Source: Gigaspora margarita (Eukaryota > Glomeromycota > Glomeromycetes > Diversisporales > Gigasporaceae). From it: a stretch of 64,000 nucleotides of DNA. The DNA is taken from positions 97,691-161,690 of the forward strand of contig WTPW01001610.1 of assembly GCA_009809945.1 (NCBI GenBank), read 5' to 3'. The notes beneath the pieces were generated by a model, which was not told where the DNA came from, made no database searches, and was given only the letters and a program-made list of their open reading frames with translations. Positions 45,491 to 56,550 of this stretch are shown here, in pieces. The position numbers and the translations under genes are program-made. The first letter of the stretch is position 1; each line of letters begins with the position of its first letter.

Positions 45491-46657
45491 CAAAACTCTT
45501 TCTGACGATCACTTGCTTCAAATTCTGAACAAAAGAAAAACAAAAGTTTTTTAGTAAAAGACGAAGCAACTATAATACTGGTTCTTATAAGGTTAACAGG
45601 CAAAACTCCTGGGACTCCCTTATATATTTGGCAAGCAAGCCAGAAGCGTCGGTTGTGCAAGATAACTGGCAGTGGTGCCCTTGGTACAAGAAATTCTGGT
45701 AGAAGAAAAACTCTTTCGTCGACGAAGGTACCTTATAGCTGGCTAGGTGGTGAACTAAAAAATGAGTTTTTTAACACTTTCCTTAAGGTTTTTTGGTAAC
45801 AAGCACATAAGTATCGTACACCCAATACCATATTCTCACTTGAAGTTTTTTTTTTCTGGAATTTTGAACAGAAAGTGGGAAATCCAGCGTACCTCCTCCA
45901 AAAGATTGGCATTGTTGTTCCTAATCTAATCGGGAAGAAGGCATGCAAGTAGATAAACAGGAACAGACGCGTAATGTGATGTGGCGCAGATGAGTAGGCC
46001 GATCAGTGGAAACCAAATTCTAGAACTTTCTTTTCTTTTTTTTCTTTTTTTTATGTACATATAATACTCTAGCAGAGTGTTTCTCTGTGCAGTATTATAT
46101 AATTTTTAACTTTTGAGGATAGAATTAAGATTTTTCTTTTTAGTTTTTTCATTACTTTTCTTTCTTTTTTGTCCTCTTTTCTTTTGAAAATGTATGTCAG
46201 TTCTGTCATTAGTATAGGTTTTTTCTTCGTTCCTCTCACCTTTTATCATTTAGTTTTGTTATTACTTGGTATTTCATATAGGGTTTGAAGTTTTTCCACA
46301 TTTTTTTTACTTTTCCTTTAAATTTTCTTGTTACTCTTTTTTTTCTTGTATGGTTAAGTATGGATATTTAATATCCGACCCCACCATAGATGCTAGGTGG
46401 GAAGGATTTGAAGAGAAATCCTATATTCTTGATGGTACTATCATTAGGACATCTGATCTCTCTGGAGTATTGGTGTGATAGGGCATATCTGGGCACTCAT
46501 AGAAGCAGCTAGGTAATGCTAGGCTTATATATTAGAAGGTTAATTCAGGTGGTTATAATAGTAGCTAGTTTTCTAGTTAGCTATAAATTACTTTTTTGTA
46601 TTCTAGCTAAGCGCTAGTGAGTCCGTCAAAGAATAAAAAAAAAAAAAATATATATAT
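45491..46657 (+). mobile_element. Poly(A) retroposon R3 with 14-bp TSD
   Basis: Plus-strand copy: the 5' tip AACTCTTTCTGACGATCACTT matches the other copies' 5' tips, and the 3' end is AATAAAAAAA followed by an (AT)n tail. ATATATATTTAATT flanks both sides (45477-45490 and 46658-46671); low complexity weakens this slightly. The middle (AGTGGGAAATCCAGCGTACC) shares the family core with R2 and R4. Frames at 45733 (-) and 46266 (+) carry no domain. Confidence 0.65.
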
Positions 46658-46978
46658 ATATATATTTAATTGGTTTAATTATTATTTACATAAGTTTAAT
46701 TGGTTATATTCAATAATTTTCTAAATCAGTTAGGTAGTAATCAGATAGCTAATATGTATTAGAATATATATTCATTACATATCCTATACATATCTAGTAT
46801 CCAATATGTATAGGATATATATTATCAGGTCCCTGATATATGTAGAATATATGTATAATAGATGTATAGTGTACTATATTTGTCTAACATGTGTTCACTA
46901 TTCTATATAAACTTTACACATATTGGGTACCAGATTATACATATCCTATATATATCCTACATATAATATATATATATC

Positions 46979-48015
46979 TTTTTTTTTTTTTTTTTATATA
47001 TTCAGCAGTCCTATCTTTATTAATTATTTGAACTACAAAGTAAATTACACTGTCGTATATTCTACCTGTCTATTGTTCTATCTAATAAAGATTCACCAAG
47101 CTAATGCCTAATGCGACCTGCCATAACAACTTTCTGTTTCACCTCGGATCCTTAACTAACTAAGAATTTTGTAATCAAATGATTAGCCCCCGATAATCAC
47201 TAACTGGCTGTTGTATGCCTTGTCAGGACTACCTATCCTTTCTTTAAAACTTCTTCCACCTAGATCTGGGCAGAATAGTTTGTCCCTTACTCTCATATAA
47301 GAAAAGAAAAATATATACCATGTTTACAAAAGAAAATATACACGTTTAGGAAACGAAACAGGGAAATGAAAAAAAAACAAAAAACAAAAGAAGAATAAAA
47401 CAAAGAAAACAGTCCTAAACGTAATTCAATTATAACTGAATGAAGATGAAAAAAGCAAAAAAAAGAACGATGTAGTCTGACCTACACTAAAAACATGAAA
47501 AGAAAAAAGAAAGTTCTGGAAATATCCCAAGCAGTTTCTCCAAGTAACCTCACATGACCGTGATTCCAGCATGGTCGGTGCCTTCCCAATTTGGACAGAG
47601 CAAACACTGCTGATCTTTTGGAGGGGGTACGCCGAAAAGCCCACTTTTGAAATTTCCAAAATATCAAAACTATCGACACCGGTATTTTCACTTGTATTGG
47701 TAAAGGAGTGTGGTTGTTTCTTTAAAAACTTCATATCCTCTTACTTCCTCCTATTGAAGGGTCCTCGTTATTTCTTTTCGGTGAGTGATAAACTCTGAGC
47801 TTGTCAGCAGGCAGTCTATGAACTTTGCCTCTAAACGACAAGTGCCGTTCCTGCGGTAAGTGATGAACTCTGAAGCTACTAGCAGATAGTCTATGACCTC
47901 TATCCCTAAATAATAGATGCCGTCTTATGGTTTCGGATCTTTGGATTATATGAAAAAATTTTAAAAAAATTTTTGGGAATTATGTGTACAAAGTGATCGT
48001 TGGAAAGAGTTGATT
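46979..48015 (-). mobile_element. Poly(A) retroposon R4 with 16-bp TSD
   Basis: Minus-strand copy of 1,037 bp. The T run at 46979-46995 is the A tail, and AATAAA is complementary to 47016-47021. The flanks ATAATATATATATATC are identical (46963-46978 and 48016-48031). It shares its core with R2, and has an internal ~70-bp tandem duplication (GATAAACTCTGAGCTTG near 47785 and GATGAACTCTGAAGCTA near 47867) also present in R6 but single in R2. Frames at 47426, 47482 and 47571 overlap on both strands and have no domain. Confidence 0.8.
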
Positions 48016-48199
48016 ATAATATATATATATCAGATACCAGATATGTATAAAATATATATAAAATATGTTTTTTTGACCAGTAAATCCTTCTATTTAAAAA
48101 GAAAATTTTAAAAATAAACAGTCATAATAGATAGCAAACTTCAGTTTGTAGTTCAAATACTTTAAGTCAGCTATAATAATAAGTTCACAGATCAAAATC

Positions 48200-48760
48200 A
48201 ATATATTCTATACATATTCTATATATATCAAGTACTCTAATATATATAGGTTATATATAGATATGTGTAGGATATGTGTCTGATAATAAATATTAGGTAC
48301 TAGATAGATAACAGATAGGTGCCTAATAGATATCAACAAAAATCAGTCATATATCTGATACATACCATATGTGTCCGAAAATAAGCTACCTTTTTTGGCC
48401 AAAAAATTACACAAAAAAACATGGGGTAGCTTATTTTCGAAACATTGAATCTTTTGAAAAAATTGAAAACCGTACCAATAAAAAGTTATCCAAATGACAC
48501 CAAATTTTTACTATAGGCGTATTTTTATGTGCCGAACAAGTTTACTTAATGGCACTTTTGAGGTTTACTTAGTAAAATTTAGACTTTTATATGTAGCAAC
48601 TGCTAACGGTTTTTTTAAGATTTTTGAAAAAAATCAGGGGGGTAGCTTATTTTCAGCAATATATGGTATTAGGTACATATCAGGTAACTATCAAGTACCC
48701 AATATGTGTAGAATATCAAATATATATCATATACATATATTATATATACAGTCTTTTTTC
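48200..48760. repeat. Dispersed AT-rich repeat carrying a TA-targeted MITE
   Basis: Same repeat as 44080-44350, interrupted at 48365-48666. R4 just upstream also appears to lie in this repeat type. Confidence 0.6.
48365..48666. mobile_element. 302-bp MITE with TA target duplication
   Basis: The ends CCATATGTGTCCGAAAATAA and, from the right, CCATATATTGCTGAAAATAA continue into GCTACC. TA borders both sides, and removing the element restores the repeat as seen at 44080-44350. The interior has a third GGTAGCTTATTTTCG unit near 48424. A TA target suggests a Tc1/mariner-type source. The open frame at 48494-48826 crosses its right end and is spurious. Confidence 0.75.
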
Positions 48761-49375
48761 TCTATAATTATACAGCAAAATAGTAATTATAAAGAGGTGC
48801 AATTATATATATATATTCACATTTAATACTGTGAATTATATTATATGATTATATAGAAGTAAATTTTATAATTACAAATAATTGCTACATATAAAAGTCC
48901 AAATAGTACTAAGTAAATTAGCTTTTATTTTTTTATTTTTTTTTACATTTACAAAGATGATCTTGTCTAAATTCTTTATTAATTATTTAATAAGAATATG
49001 ATACAAATATATTTATCATACTATTATTAATTATAATTATATATGAAAGTTCAACTCAGACTATTTTATTTGCAGCTATAATTTGGCTACAGTAAGATAA
49101 ATGTTCTACATAGTCTTATTTTTTCAAGTTTTATTACTGGATATCCATCCTACCCAATTAGAAATGGCCAAAGTCTTTCAGAAAACACTACCAGGAGTTC
49201 ATGACTTGATCTTTACTATGTCTTGTAACTTTGATTAAACAAATTATAGATCCAAACTAACAAGTTAAGCTTTGAAGTGTTTGTTATACCAATTACTATA
49301 TTAAGTTCATCAATTGATGTCCTGGGTCCCTGTCTTCCCATAGTGTTTCAGTTCCCTAATAAGAATTGATGTTTA

Positions 49376-49450
49376 CTATTAACGAGATTTGAACTAGTGA
49401 CCTTCTGATTTGTGATCTCAGAGCATAATCACTATGCTATCAAATCTGAG
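49376..49450 (-). other. tRNA-like sequence (SINE head or tRNA relic)
   Basis: On the minus strand it reads GATAGCATAGTGATTATGC, then CTGAGATCACAAATCAG (a 5-bp stem with one mismatch, loop ATCACAA, anticodon CAC), then AAGGTCACTAGTTCAAATCTC with B-box-like GTTCAAATC. Acceptor-stem pairing is not evident, so a functional tRNA is unlikely. The sequence downstream on that strand (49140-49375) may be a SINE body. Confidence 0.45.
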
Positions 49451-49554
49451 ATCTTAAGTAAATTTACTTTTATGCATTAAGTAGAGTTGTTTGAAATAAC
49501 AAATTACACATATTCTAAAATTTTTATATAATTTGGATGAACTTTTATTTTTAT

Positions 49555-50410
49555 TTTTTTTGTATTCAGTAATCTTGCCTTTTTTATTAATAAATAGTAC
49601 AGTTAATAACTATCTTGTATGAATACAAAAGACTACAAATGTTCTGTGTAAAAGAGATTCTCCAAGTATTAACTACTGTTAACTACCCAAAGTGATCTAC
49701 CATACCTACATTTGTCTCAATTTGGCTCAGAGCATGTTCTCCAATTAAACCCCAACAATCACCAACTGGTGTTGGATACTATATCAAGACTACTTTTCTT
49801 TTCTTAAAATTTTTTCTTCTTCACAATGAGTACATAAAGAAAAAAGAGAAAAAATAAAAGTACACTTACAAGAAAATAAAAAAAAAACAAAATAAGACAA
49901 AAAAGAGAAAAAAATAGAACAAGAAAAAAATGAAAAAATGAAAGAAAACAAAACAAAAACAGAAAAAGAAAAAAGAAAAAGAAAACAAAACAAATCTAGA
50001 TAGGTATAGTCTAAGTTTATTCTACACTCATAAAAATTATACAGTACGATTCTATCTAATTTTAGCACAGTATTTACTATGAAGAAGATGCCAACACATC
50101 TTCTAAGAGGTTGAGATCCACTAATTAGAAATTTTATTTTACCTGTCCATTAGACATTAGTTATTCACTGGCAACATGTGGGCACATGGCAGCATAGTAA
50201 GCATGTAATTTCTTGTACCTTTGTGTGAATTGAGTTTCTGTTCTAGGATGTAAATAATATTGATCTTCTGAAGGGGTACATTGAAATCGCCATTTTTTTT
50301 TGAAAAAATTAAAGAAAAAACTGAGTGGAAGACCAGAGTAAACCAACATATAGAGAGTGTGTAAGTACCCAAATCTAATTATTAAAAAAAAGTTAAGAAA
50401 TGCACCTAAA
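49555..50410 (-). mobile_element. Poly(A) retroposon R5, truncated
   Basis: A T run with GTATTCAGTAATCTTGCC and AATAAA complement (49583-49588) matches the 3' end of R4. ATTGATCTTCTGAAGGGGTACA at about 50250 matches the family core. The 5' tip with AACTCTTT is missing, so the copy is 5'-truncated near 50400. Frames at 49790 and 50157 are composition or family shadows. Confidence 0.6.
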
Positions 50411-50989
50411 AATTTTTGAAATATTTATATTAAAATAATTAAAATTTCCAACTTCAGCCATTTCTAGCTCAACTAAGACAATAATTAATTTTATAATTAT
50501 TATAAAATTTATAATGAAATAATAGTTTAAATTACAGATGATATGGTATTAAATAAAGCTGATTTTAATAATGAAGACCTTGATAGTAATAAAAAAAAAA
50601 TGCAATCTTACCTAATAATATAATCTCAAAACTTTGACTTGATAACATTACTTACAGGATTCAGAACATATTAAACTAATGGCACTTTACTAGACCACTA
50701 CTAGACCTGTGACTGAAGTTAATAAATAGATGGCCTACAGAGATATAACAAAATACAATTAATATGCTATGTACTGAATTTAAATTTGGCAAAATACAGT
50801 TGCAGCTAGTGAAACAGAAACTTAAAGAGAAAAAACTACTACACTATGCTTTATGAAAAAAAGATTTAGTACTAATAGTAAAAAACAAATAACAGAATAC
50901 AAATCAATAATTACTTAAATGAAATAATGGTACCAATTTTATCTAAATCTACTAATATTTATAAATAATGGAATGAAAATTAACATTCT

Positions 50990-51169
50990 TTTCCTATTTT
51001 AAGTAAAATAGCTCATAAATACTTATCAATTCCTGCTACTTCAGTTTCTAGTAAATGTCTCTTTTCTGAAGTGGGGAACCAAATCAATGCTAAAAGAAAT
51101 CAGTTATTACCTGAAGTTATAAACAAAATGAAGTTTGTTAAGCATAAATGTCTCTATTGTAAAGTTTGA
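50990..51169 (+). pseudogene. hAT transposase C-terminal remnant
   Basis: A 59-codon frame reads FPILSKIAHKYLSIPATSV then SSKCLFSEVGNQINAKRNQL, the hAT dimerisation motif. It is a different lineage from the 3.0-5.4 kb copy (about half the residues agree). Upstream (50530-50985) only fragments without a continuous frame remain, so this looks like an internally deleted, decayed element. Its termini were not found. Confidence 0.75.
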
Positions 51170-51479
51170 GAATAAATAAATTATCTTAATAAAGGATAAA
51201 ACATTTAAGTGATTGTTATAGCCATTAACCTTAACTTTTGCAATCTAACAAATGACAACATAATCTTGCATAAATAACCCTTGATCCATATGATCATTCT
51301 TTTAACCTTTTTAGCTGCATATATTTTAAATAAACTTCTGATCATGCATTACTTAGAAGAATTAGAATTTTAATATACTACTCGAGTCTAGTATACGCCC
51401 AGAGGTTATATCAGGAAAGAAAAATATAGGCAGTCTTACTATTTGGAAAAAAGCCGCATTTAATTAATAAAAATTTTTG

Positions 51480-51660
51480 TGGTTCACACCTGAGTTTTTT
51501 TTAATTGACCTGGGGTGACCTGTCGGGTTATCTGACGGGTGACCTACGGGTGACTTAGGTGGTCTCTTTTTTTAATCTGACCCATTTCACCTGGGTGGCA
51601 CATTGTCCACCTGTCGGGAGACCTGGGTGAAGAAGGTTTGAACAGGTCAATTCATTAGGT
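51480..51660. repeat. GGGTGACCTG-type repeat cluster
   Basis: GGGGTGACCTGTCGGG, GACGGGTGACCTACGGGTGAC and CACCTGTCGGGAGACCTGGG recur in both orientations within 180 bp. Similar in style to the GGGTC-rich arms at 35294 and 62668, but no paired ends were found. Confidence 0.4.
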
Positions 51661-51918
51661 GCACTACTAACGTCAACATTGATACTCTATGCTCTACCAT
51701 AATGTCCTTCGGCAATAAGGCAAGTTTTGGATACACATAAAATGACGCAGGGAATTATTAAATTTTGAATGTGGCGAAGTTACATACCCACCATTTTTCT
51801 TTGGGTTTAAATAAATCAATATATCGATATGAATGATACCTTTATTTAAAGGCGGTCCTTCCATAATATTTGTGTACATAAATACGATCAGAACATTGAA
51901 AATAATATTTTAACCAAA

Positions 51919-54213
51919 ATGAATCTAATTAATTCAGGTTATCATGGAAAATTAAATGATTTCGATCCTTTTACCCTTGGATACAATTATCAACATGGAA
52001 TAGGGATTGAAAAAGATGAATATAAGGCAATCAATTTATCACAAATCTGTAGAGATTGGGAATGCTAATGGAATATTTCAGGTTGGACATTGTTACCAAA
52101 ATGGAATTGGAATTGAAAGCCTGAATATAAGGCATTTTTTTATTATCAAAAATCTGCTGAAAAAGGAAATGCTAATGGAATATGTCAAGTTGGAGATTGT
52201 TATTATTATGGAATGGGAGTTAAAAAGGATGAACATAAGGTATTCAATTATTTCCAAAAATCTACTAATCTGGGAGGTGCTAGTGGAATATTTCAAGCTG
52301 AATATTGTTATCAATATGGAATCAGAATGATCATGAGGCATTTGTTTATTACAAAAAAATCTGTTAATAAGGGAAACGCTAAAGGAATATTTCAAATTTG
52401 GGGAATGTTATCATTATGAAATTGGAGTTAAAAAGGATGAACATGAAACATTCATTTATTACAAAAGAGTAGCTGATTTAGGTGATACAATTGGAATGTA
52501 TAATGTTGGATGTCGTTTTCAATATTGAATTGGAGTTGAAAAGGATGAAAATCTGCAGAAATGGGGAACTTTATTGGATCATATTATGTAGGATATTTTT
52601 ATCAAAATGGAATTAGAGTAGAAAAATATGTCATAAGGAATTTGCTTATTACAAAAAAATCAGCTGATTTTGGAAATCTTAGAGGAATAAATAATGTTGG
52701 AGATTGTTATCTAAATGGAATTGGAATTGAAAAGAATGAACGTAAGGCATTCTCTTATTATCAAAAGTCTGTTAGATGTTGTTATCGATATGGAATTGGA
52801 GTTGAAAAGGAGATTATAAGGCATTCATTTATTATCAAAAATCTGCCGATTTGAGTGATGCTAATGGAACATATAGTATTGTCAGTGGAGTTGAAAAGGA
52901 TGATCATAAGGCATTAAATTATTATTAAAAATCTGCTGAAATGGGAGTCGTTAACAGAACGTTTGATGTGGGATTATTTTATCTTTATGGAATTAGAGTC
53001 GAAAGGGATGAAAATAAAGCGTTTGAATATTTTAAAAAAGCTGCAGATATAGGTAATGTTAATGCAATTTTATAAGTTAGTACTGTTGTCCAAATGGAAA
53101 CGGTGTGTCAAGAGACATACAACGAGCCAATCAGTGGTATAGAATAAAAGAGGTGTGAGTAAGAGAAGTAAATTATTATATGATAACATTGATGATAGTT
53201 TGAAAAAATATTATTAGATGATTGAAAGATATTAACTATCATGGAATCCTTATAATGAATTTAACAATATACGAGAGATAGGAAAAGGTGGATTTGCGAC
53301 TGTATATTATGCGTATTGGCACGATAAAAATAGACAATTTTGGACGCCAATTGCACTTAAATTGATTCATGGTTCGAATAAATGTAATCAAAATTTTTCG
53401 ATGAGGTAATATTAATACAATCAAGAATTTGTTAATGAAATAATATTAATGCTTTGTTTATTTATAAATTTTAATAACATATTGCGAGATCTGATACGAC
53501 AACCCATCATCTCTAAGATATCAGGAGATGATAAATCTAAAGATTATATTATTGTTTTGAAATATGCGAATAAAGGTTCATTAAATCAAAATCTTCGTTC
53601 GGTAGCACAAAAATTAAATTGAATCTTTTGTATATTATCGCTTCAGACCTTGATTCATCCATCAAGATTTACATTCTGGCAAGATCATTTACATAGTGTA
53701 TACATTGCATATTTAGGACTTTCAAGATCATCATTATGCCATACGTAGCGCCTGAAGTTTTAATGGGTAAACAGTTCACGCAAACGGCTGATATCTACAG
53801 CTTGGAGACATCACGTCTGAGGTTTCAACTGAAAAAAGAGCATTGATGGTGAATCTTTCAATACTAATCTTTCAGTAAAAATTTGTCAAGGAAAAAGACT
53901 AGAATTTGGCAAGGGAACACCTGATTGTTACGCTAAATTGGCTAAGAAATGCATGGGCCAGGATCCAAATAAACGACCCACGGCACCTGTTATTGGTAAT
54001 AGAATTGGTTATTGGCTTGACGAGGTGAATCAGGATGATGATAGCGAAATTAAGAAGCAATTCTTGGAAGCCAAAAAAATTAAACTTAATATTGAATCAA
54101 CAAACATCCGAATCACATTTACACTAGCAAAATCCATCAATTTTCAAGAGATAACAAACAAATTACGTGTATTAGACTTGCATGAACTTTCTAAGGATAA
54201 TGATAAGTATTAA
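51919..54213 (+). pseudogene. Sel1-repeat/kinase gene, dead paralogue
   Basis: It starts MNLINSGYHGKLNDFDPFTL, like the intact gene at 56681, and runs through about ten recognisable Sel1 units in shifting frames to 53150. It then has the kinase N-lobe (IREIGKGGFATVYYAYW, 53272 on) and a long C-terminal piece (53938-54213, LAKKCMGQDPNKRPTA ... VLDLHELSKD). Many frame changes and stops occur in the Sel1 part. The catalytic-loop region lacks HQDLHSGN and the DLG motif is LGLS without its aspartate. The 3' flank also matches the intact gene (TATCCTGGACATT-GACCACTTTGTC), so the whole locus was duplicated and this copy then decayed. Confidence 0.85.
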
Positions 54214-54422
54214 ATCAAATTTTAACTATTTAGGTTGTTTTGTTAAAAAAACAAAACAACGATAAAATATAATTTATTTAAAGAAAATTTATTTGAATGT
54301 TTATCCTGGACATTAGACCACTTTGTCTAATATAGTTCAATCATTGGACCGGTTATTATTCATTAATCATTTGGTAGAATTTGATAGTTTTTTTTTTATT
54401 TCGCATGTTTTATATATAAAAA

Positions 54423-54600
54423 CATAATATTAATAAAACAATTTCATAATTACTTTATTTCTTTTTATATTATGTTACTGTTACATAATATTGATAAAAC
54501 AATTTCATAATTACTTTATTTCTTTTTATAATTATGATACTGTTACATAATATTGATAAAACAATTTCATAATTACTTTATTTCTTTTTATAATTATTAA
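54423..54600. repeat. Tandem repeat, 3 x ~61 bp
   Basis: CATAATATTGATAAAACAAT begins units at 54423, 54484 and 54546, each ending in TTACTTTATTTCTTTTTATA. The intact paralogue has one partial unit at the matching position (TTATTTCTTTTTATAATTATGATA near 58845), so the array expanded after the gene duplication. Confidence 0.8.
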
Positions 54601-54806
54601 AGATGGACGTGCTTTTGTTTTAAACATCAATCATACCAATTTTTTTTTTTAATTAGAGAATTTAAAATAAAATAAAATAAAAAATATAATAAAAATTAAT
54701 CACTATTCAATTTTCTATAACGTGCTTTGCAATAATTTTTCTATATACAAATATTTAATAAAAAATTGAACAAAACACTAATTAAAAAATTCAATGATAT
54801 TATAAA

Positions 54807-54949
54807 TCACCAATTGAAAATACCTCTTACCCCTGCAGTTAATCCTGTCTTACATCCAGCAACAACTCTATTAACCCAATCATCCGTTTACGAACATTCG
54901 CAATTATGGCTTCTGTTCCTGCAAAGATACATCCTATTAAAGCAATTAC
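54807..54949 (-). pseudogene. Second block of NDUFA11/Tim17-like gene
   Basis: On the minus strand one frame reads VIALIGCIFAGTEAIIANV; then, one base out of phase, TDDWVNRVVAGCKTGLTAGV followed by RGIFNW and a stop. Together these fit the C-terminal half of a small Tim17-family protein (FAxTEA...N, W.NR.VAGC..GL.AG.R). The frame change lies at CGTAAACGG, a short A run, so either a one-base error in the assembly or a true mutation is possible. No AG acceptor joins this block in phase to the first block; TGG|GTA would fit the protein but lacks AG. Confidence 0.5.
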
Positions 54950-55169
54950 CGGTAATAATAATAAATATAAGAAATTTTTTGTGGTTCGTAAATTTTTAAT
55001 TTATTTAAAATTTGCTTTAATAGAAAATCTACACTTTTTGTTATACAATTATTTGTTCGATAAATGTAAACAAAACTTAAATATTAATCAACACCAAAAA
55101 TTAAACCTCCCCCATCAAATATTTAATCATACGCTTAACTTTTGAATATTCTATAACTTTCTCTTATAT

Positions 55170-55430
55170 TTACCATATAATAGTTCTTCCAATTTTAGTA
55201 ATAACACTTGCTGCTCCATATTCGTGTCTAGTTAATGCATTCTGTACCGCTGATATTAATAATCCAAAAGCTCCAAATCTTGTTACATAATTAAGTGAAT
55301 GAGCAAATACCTCTTTTTTAAAATATATATCTTTTTCATTGATCGTAAATGGTCCTGTTGCACTAGTTTCTAATGCTGATGCTACTACTGGAGTCGAAGA
55401 TTGAGTCTGTGTAGTAGACGTCGTCGACAT
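55170..55430 (-). CDS. Probable complex I accessory subunit (NDUFA11/Tim17 family), first exon
   Basis: The 86-codon frame has a Ser/Thr-rich N-terminus (MSTTSTTQTQSSTPVVASAL), then GPFTINEKDIYFKKEVFAHS and LNYVTRFGAFGLLISAVQNA, then GAASVITKIGRTI. The pattern of a glycine-containing membrane helix and a conserved GRTI fits the Tim17/NDUFA11 family, whose NDUFA11 members sit in the inner-membrane arm of mitochondrial complex I. The exon probably ends at ATATG|GTAAAT (about 55173), with a ~220-bp intron before the block at 54807-54949. Length and composition fit, but family assignment is from a few motifs, and the two blocks do not splice cleanly. It lies between the two Sel1-kinase paralogues on the opposite strand. 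Confidence 0.55.
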   Translation of the reverse strand: MSTTSTTQTQSSTPVVASALETSATGPFTINEKDIYFKKEVFAHSLNYVTRFGAFGLLISAVQNALTRHEYGAASVITKIGRTIIW

Positions 55431-56390
55431 TTTTGTTTAAGATGGTAACACGTGTGATCGTGTACAGTACGTATTATTCGAGTAGCACTTATCTCTCACA
55501 CTAATAATCTACTTCTTTAATATCTTACATTCATGCATTAATTTTTGACTACTATGAATCTTGTCTCACAATTAATAATGTCTTATAAGGTTCAAAATGC
55601 TTTCTAATTAGCAATTCATTAATAATTACCCATTATACGTAAATTAAATGTAAATTTGATCATATATACTGTAAACTATATAAAGAAACTTTAAAAAAAA
55701 GGCAATTCAAACCTGATATTAGTGACACTTGCAATTATTTGCTGCTCTTTCCGGCATCAATTTATTACTTATCAGTCAAAATAACTGATCATATATGGTT
55801 TTTCCATAAATGAAATTTATTCAATAAGACGATTAATTTCGAAATTAATATAAATCTCAATGATAGATTATAAAGAAGACATTAATATTTCAAGATCGAA
55901 AGATATTCTTTTCAATTGAACGTGCACATTATAACATAGGCCTCGTGCTAAAAATATTCTTAGTTTTAGCTAGTAGAACTTGATGAATATATTATATTAT
56001 TGTTTTAATATATCTAAAATACATTATTGATAATGATAAAAGTAATATAAAAAAGTTAAAAAAAGGTAAAGAAAAAATATATAAAAAAAACAAGAATCAA
56101 AAGTGGCCAATTAAATTATATATAATTTATGTTAAAAATCTTTGAAATTAATTCAGAAAAAAAATGCTTTTTAAAAAAAAATCAAGAAATTTTAAAAAAC
56201 AAGAAATTTCAAAAAAAAAATAAAATAAAATAAAATAAAAAATCAAAGTTAAAAAATTCAAACTGGATTAAAAAATTAACCTGATTAAAAAATAAATTAA
56301 AAATTTCGTCGTCACTCAAATTTAAGTTTCGGGTAGTTACACTTGCATTTTTAAAAAAAATTTCACGGTTACCTCAAATTTAAGTTTTGG
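55431..56390. other. AT-rich intergenic DNA
   Basis: No coding region recognised. It would include the promoter of the minus-strand gene ending at 55430; no clear TATA position can be chosen. A tandem pair CAAATTTAAGTTTYGGGTWGTTAC starts near 56317 and 56374. Confidence 0.35.
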
Positions 56391-56398
56391 GTTGTTAC

Positions 56399-56550
56399 TA
56401 GAGTTGTTGGTGAAACTAATTAATTTCACCAGGTAACTGGTGCACCATTGAAGATTAGTTTTATCTATAACTATCAGTGCACCAGTTTCACCAGTTTCAC
56501 CTAGTGCGCCGTCGGTGCTCCATTGAAGAATAGTTTCACCTGCAACTCTA
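56399..56550. mobile_element. hAT-like MITE upstream of the Sel1-kinase gene
   Basis: TAGAGTTGTTGGTGAAACTA and, from the right, TAGAGTTGCAGGTGAAACTA bound 152 bp. The 8-mers GTTGTTAC and GTTATTAC flank it (7 of 8). The interior repeats GGTGCACCATTGAAGA and CACCAGTTTCACC. It ends 130 bp before the ATG at 56681, so it lies in the gene's probable promoter region. Confidence 0.75.

Noticed and set aside
47426-47798. Overlapping frames on both strands in retroposon R4, some conserved with R2
   Set aside because: The conservation is that of the retroposon DNA; no frame stays open across R2, R4 and R6 and no domain is recognised.
44080-48760. CRISPR-like or regularly spaced short repeats in the TA-rich tracts
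   Set aside because: The spacing is irregular, the units are AT dinucleotide variants, and the setting is eukaryotic.
49376-49450. Functional tRNA-Val gene
   Set aside because: The anticodon-stem has a mismatch, and no 7-bp acceptor stem can be paired by eye.
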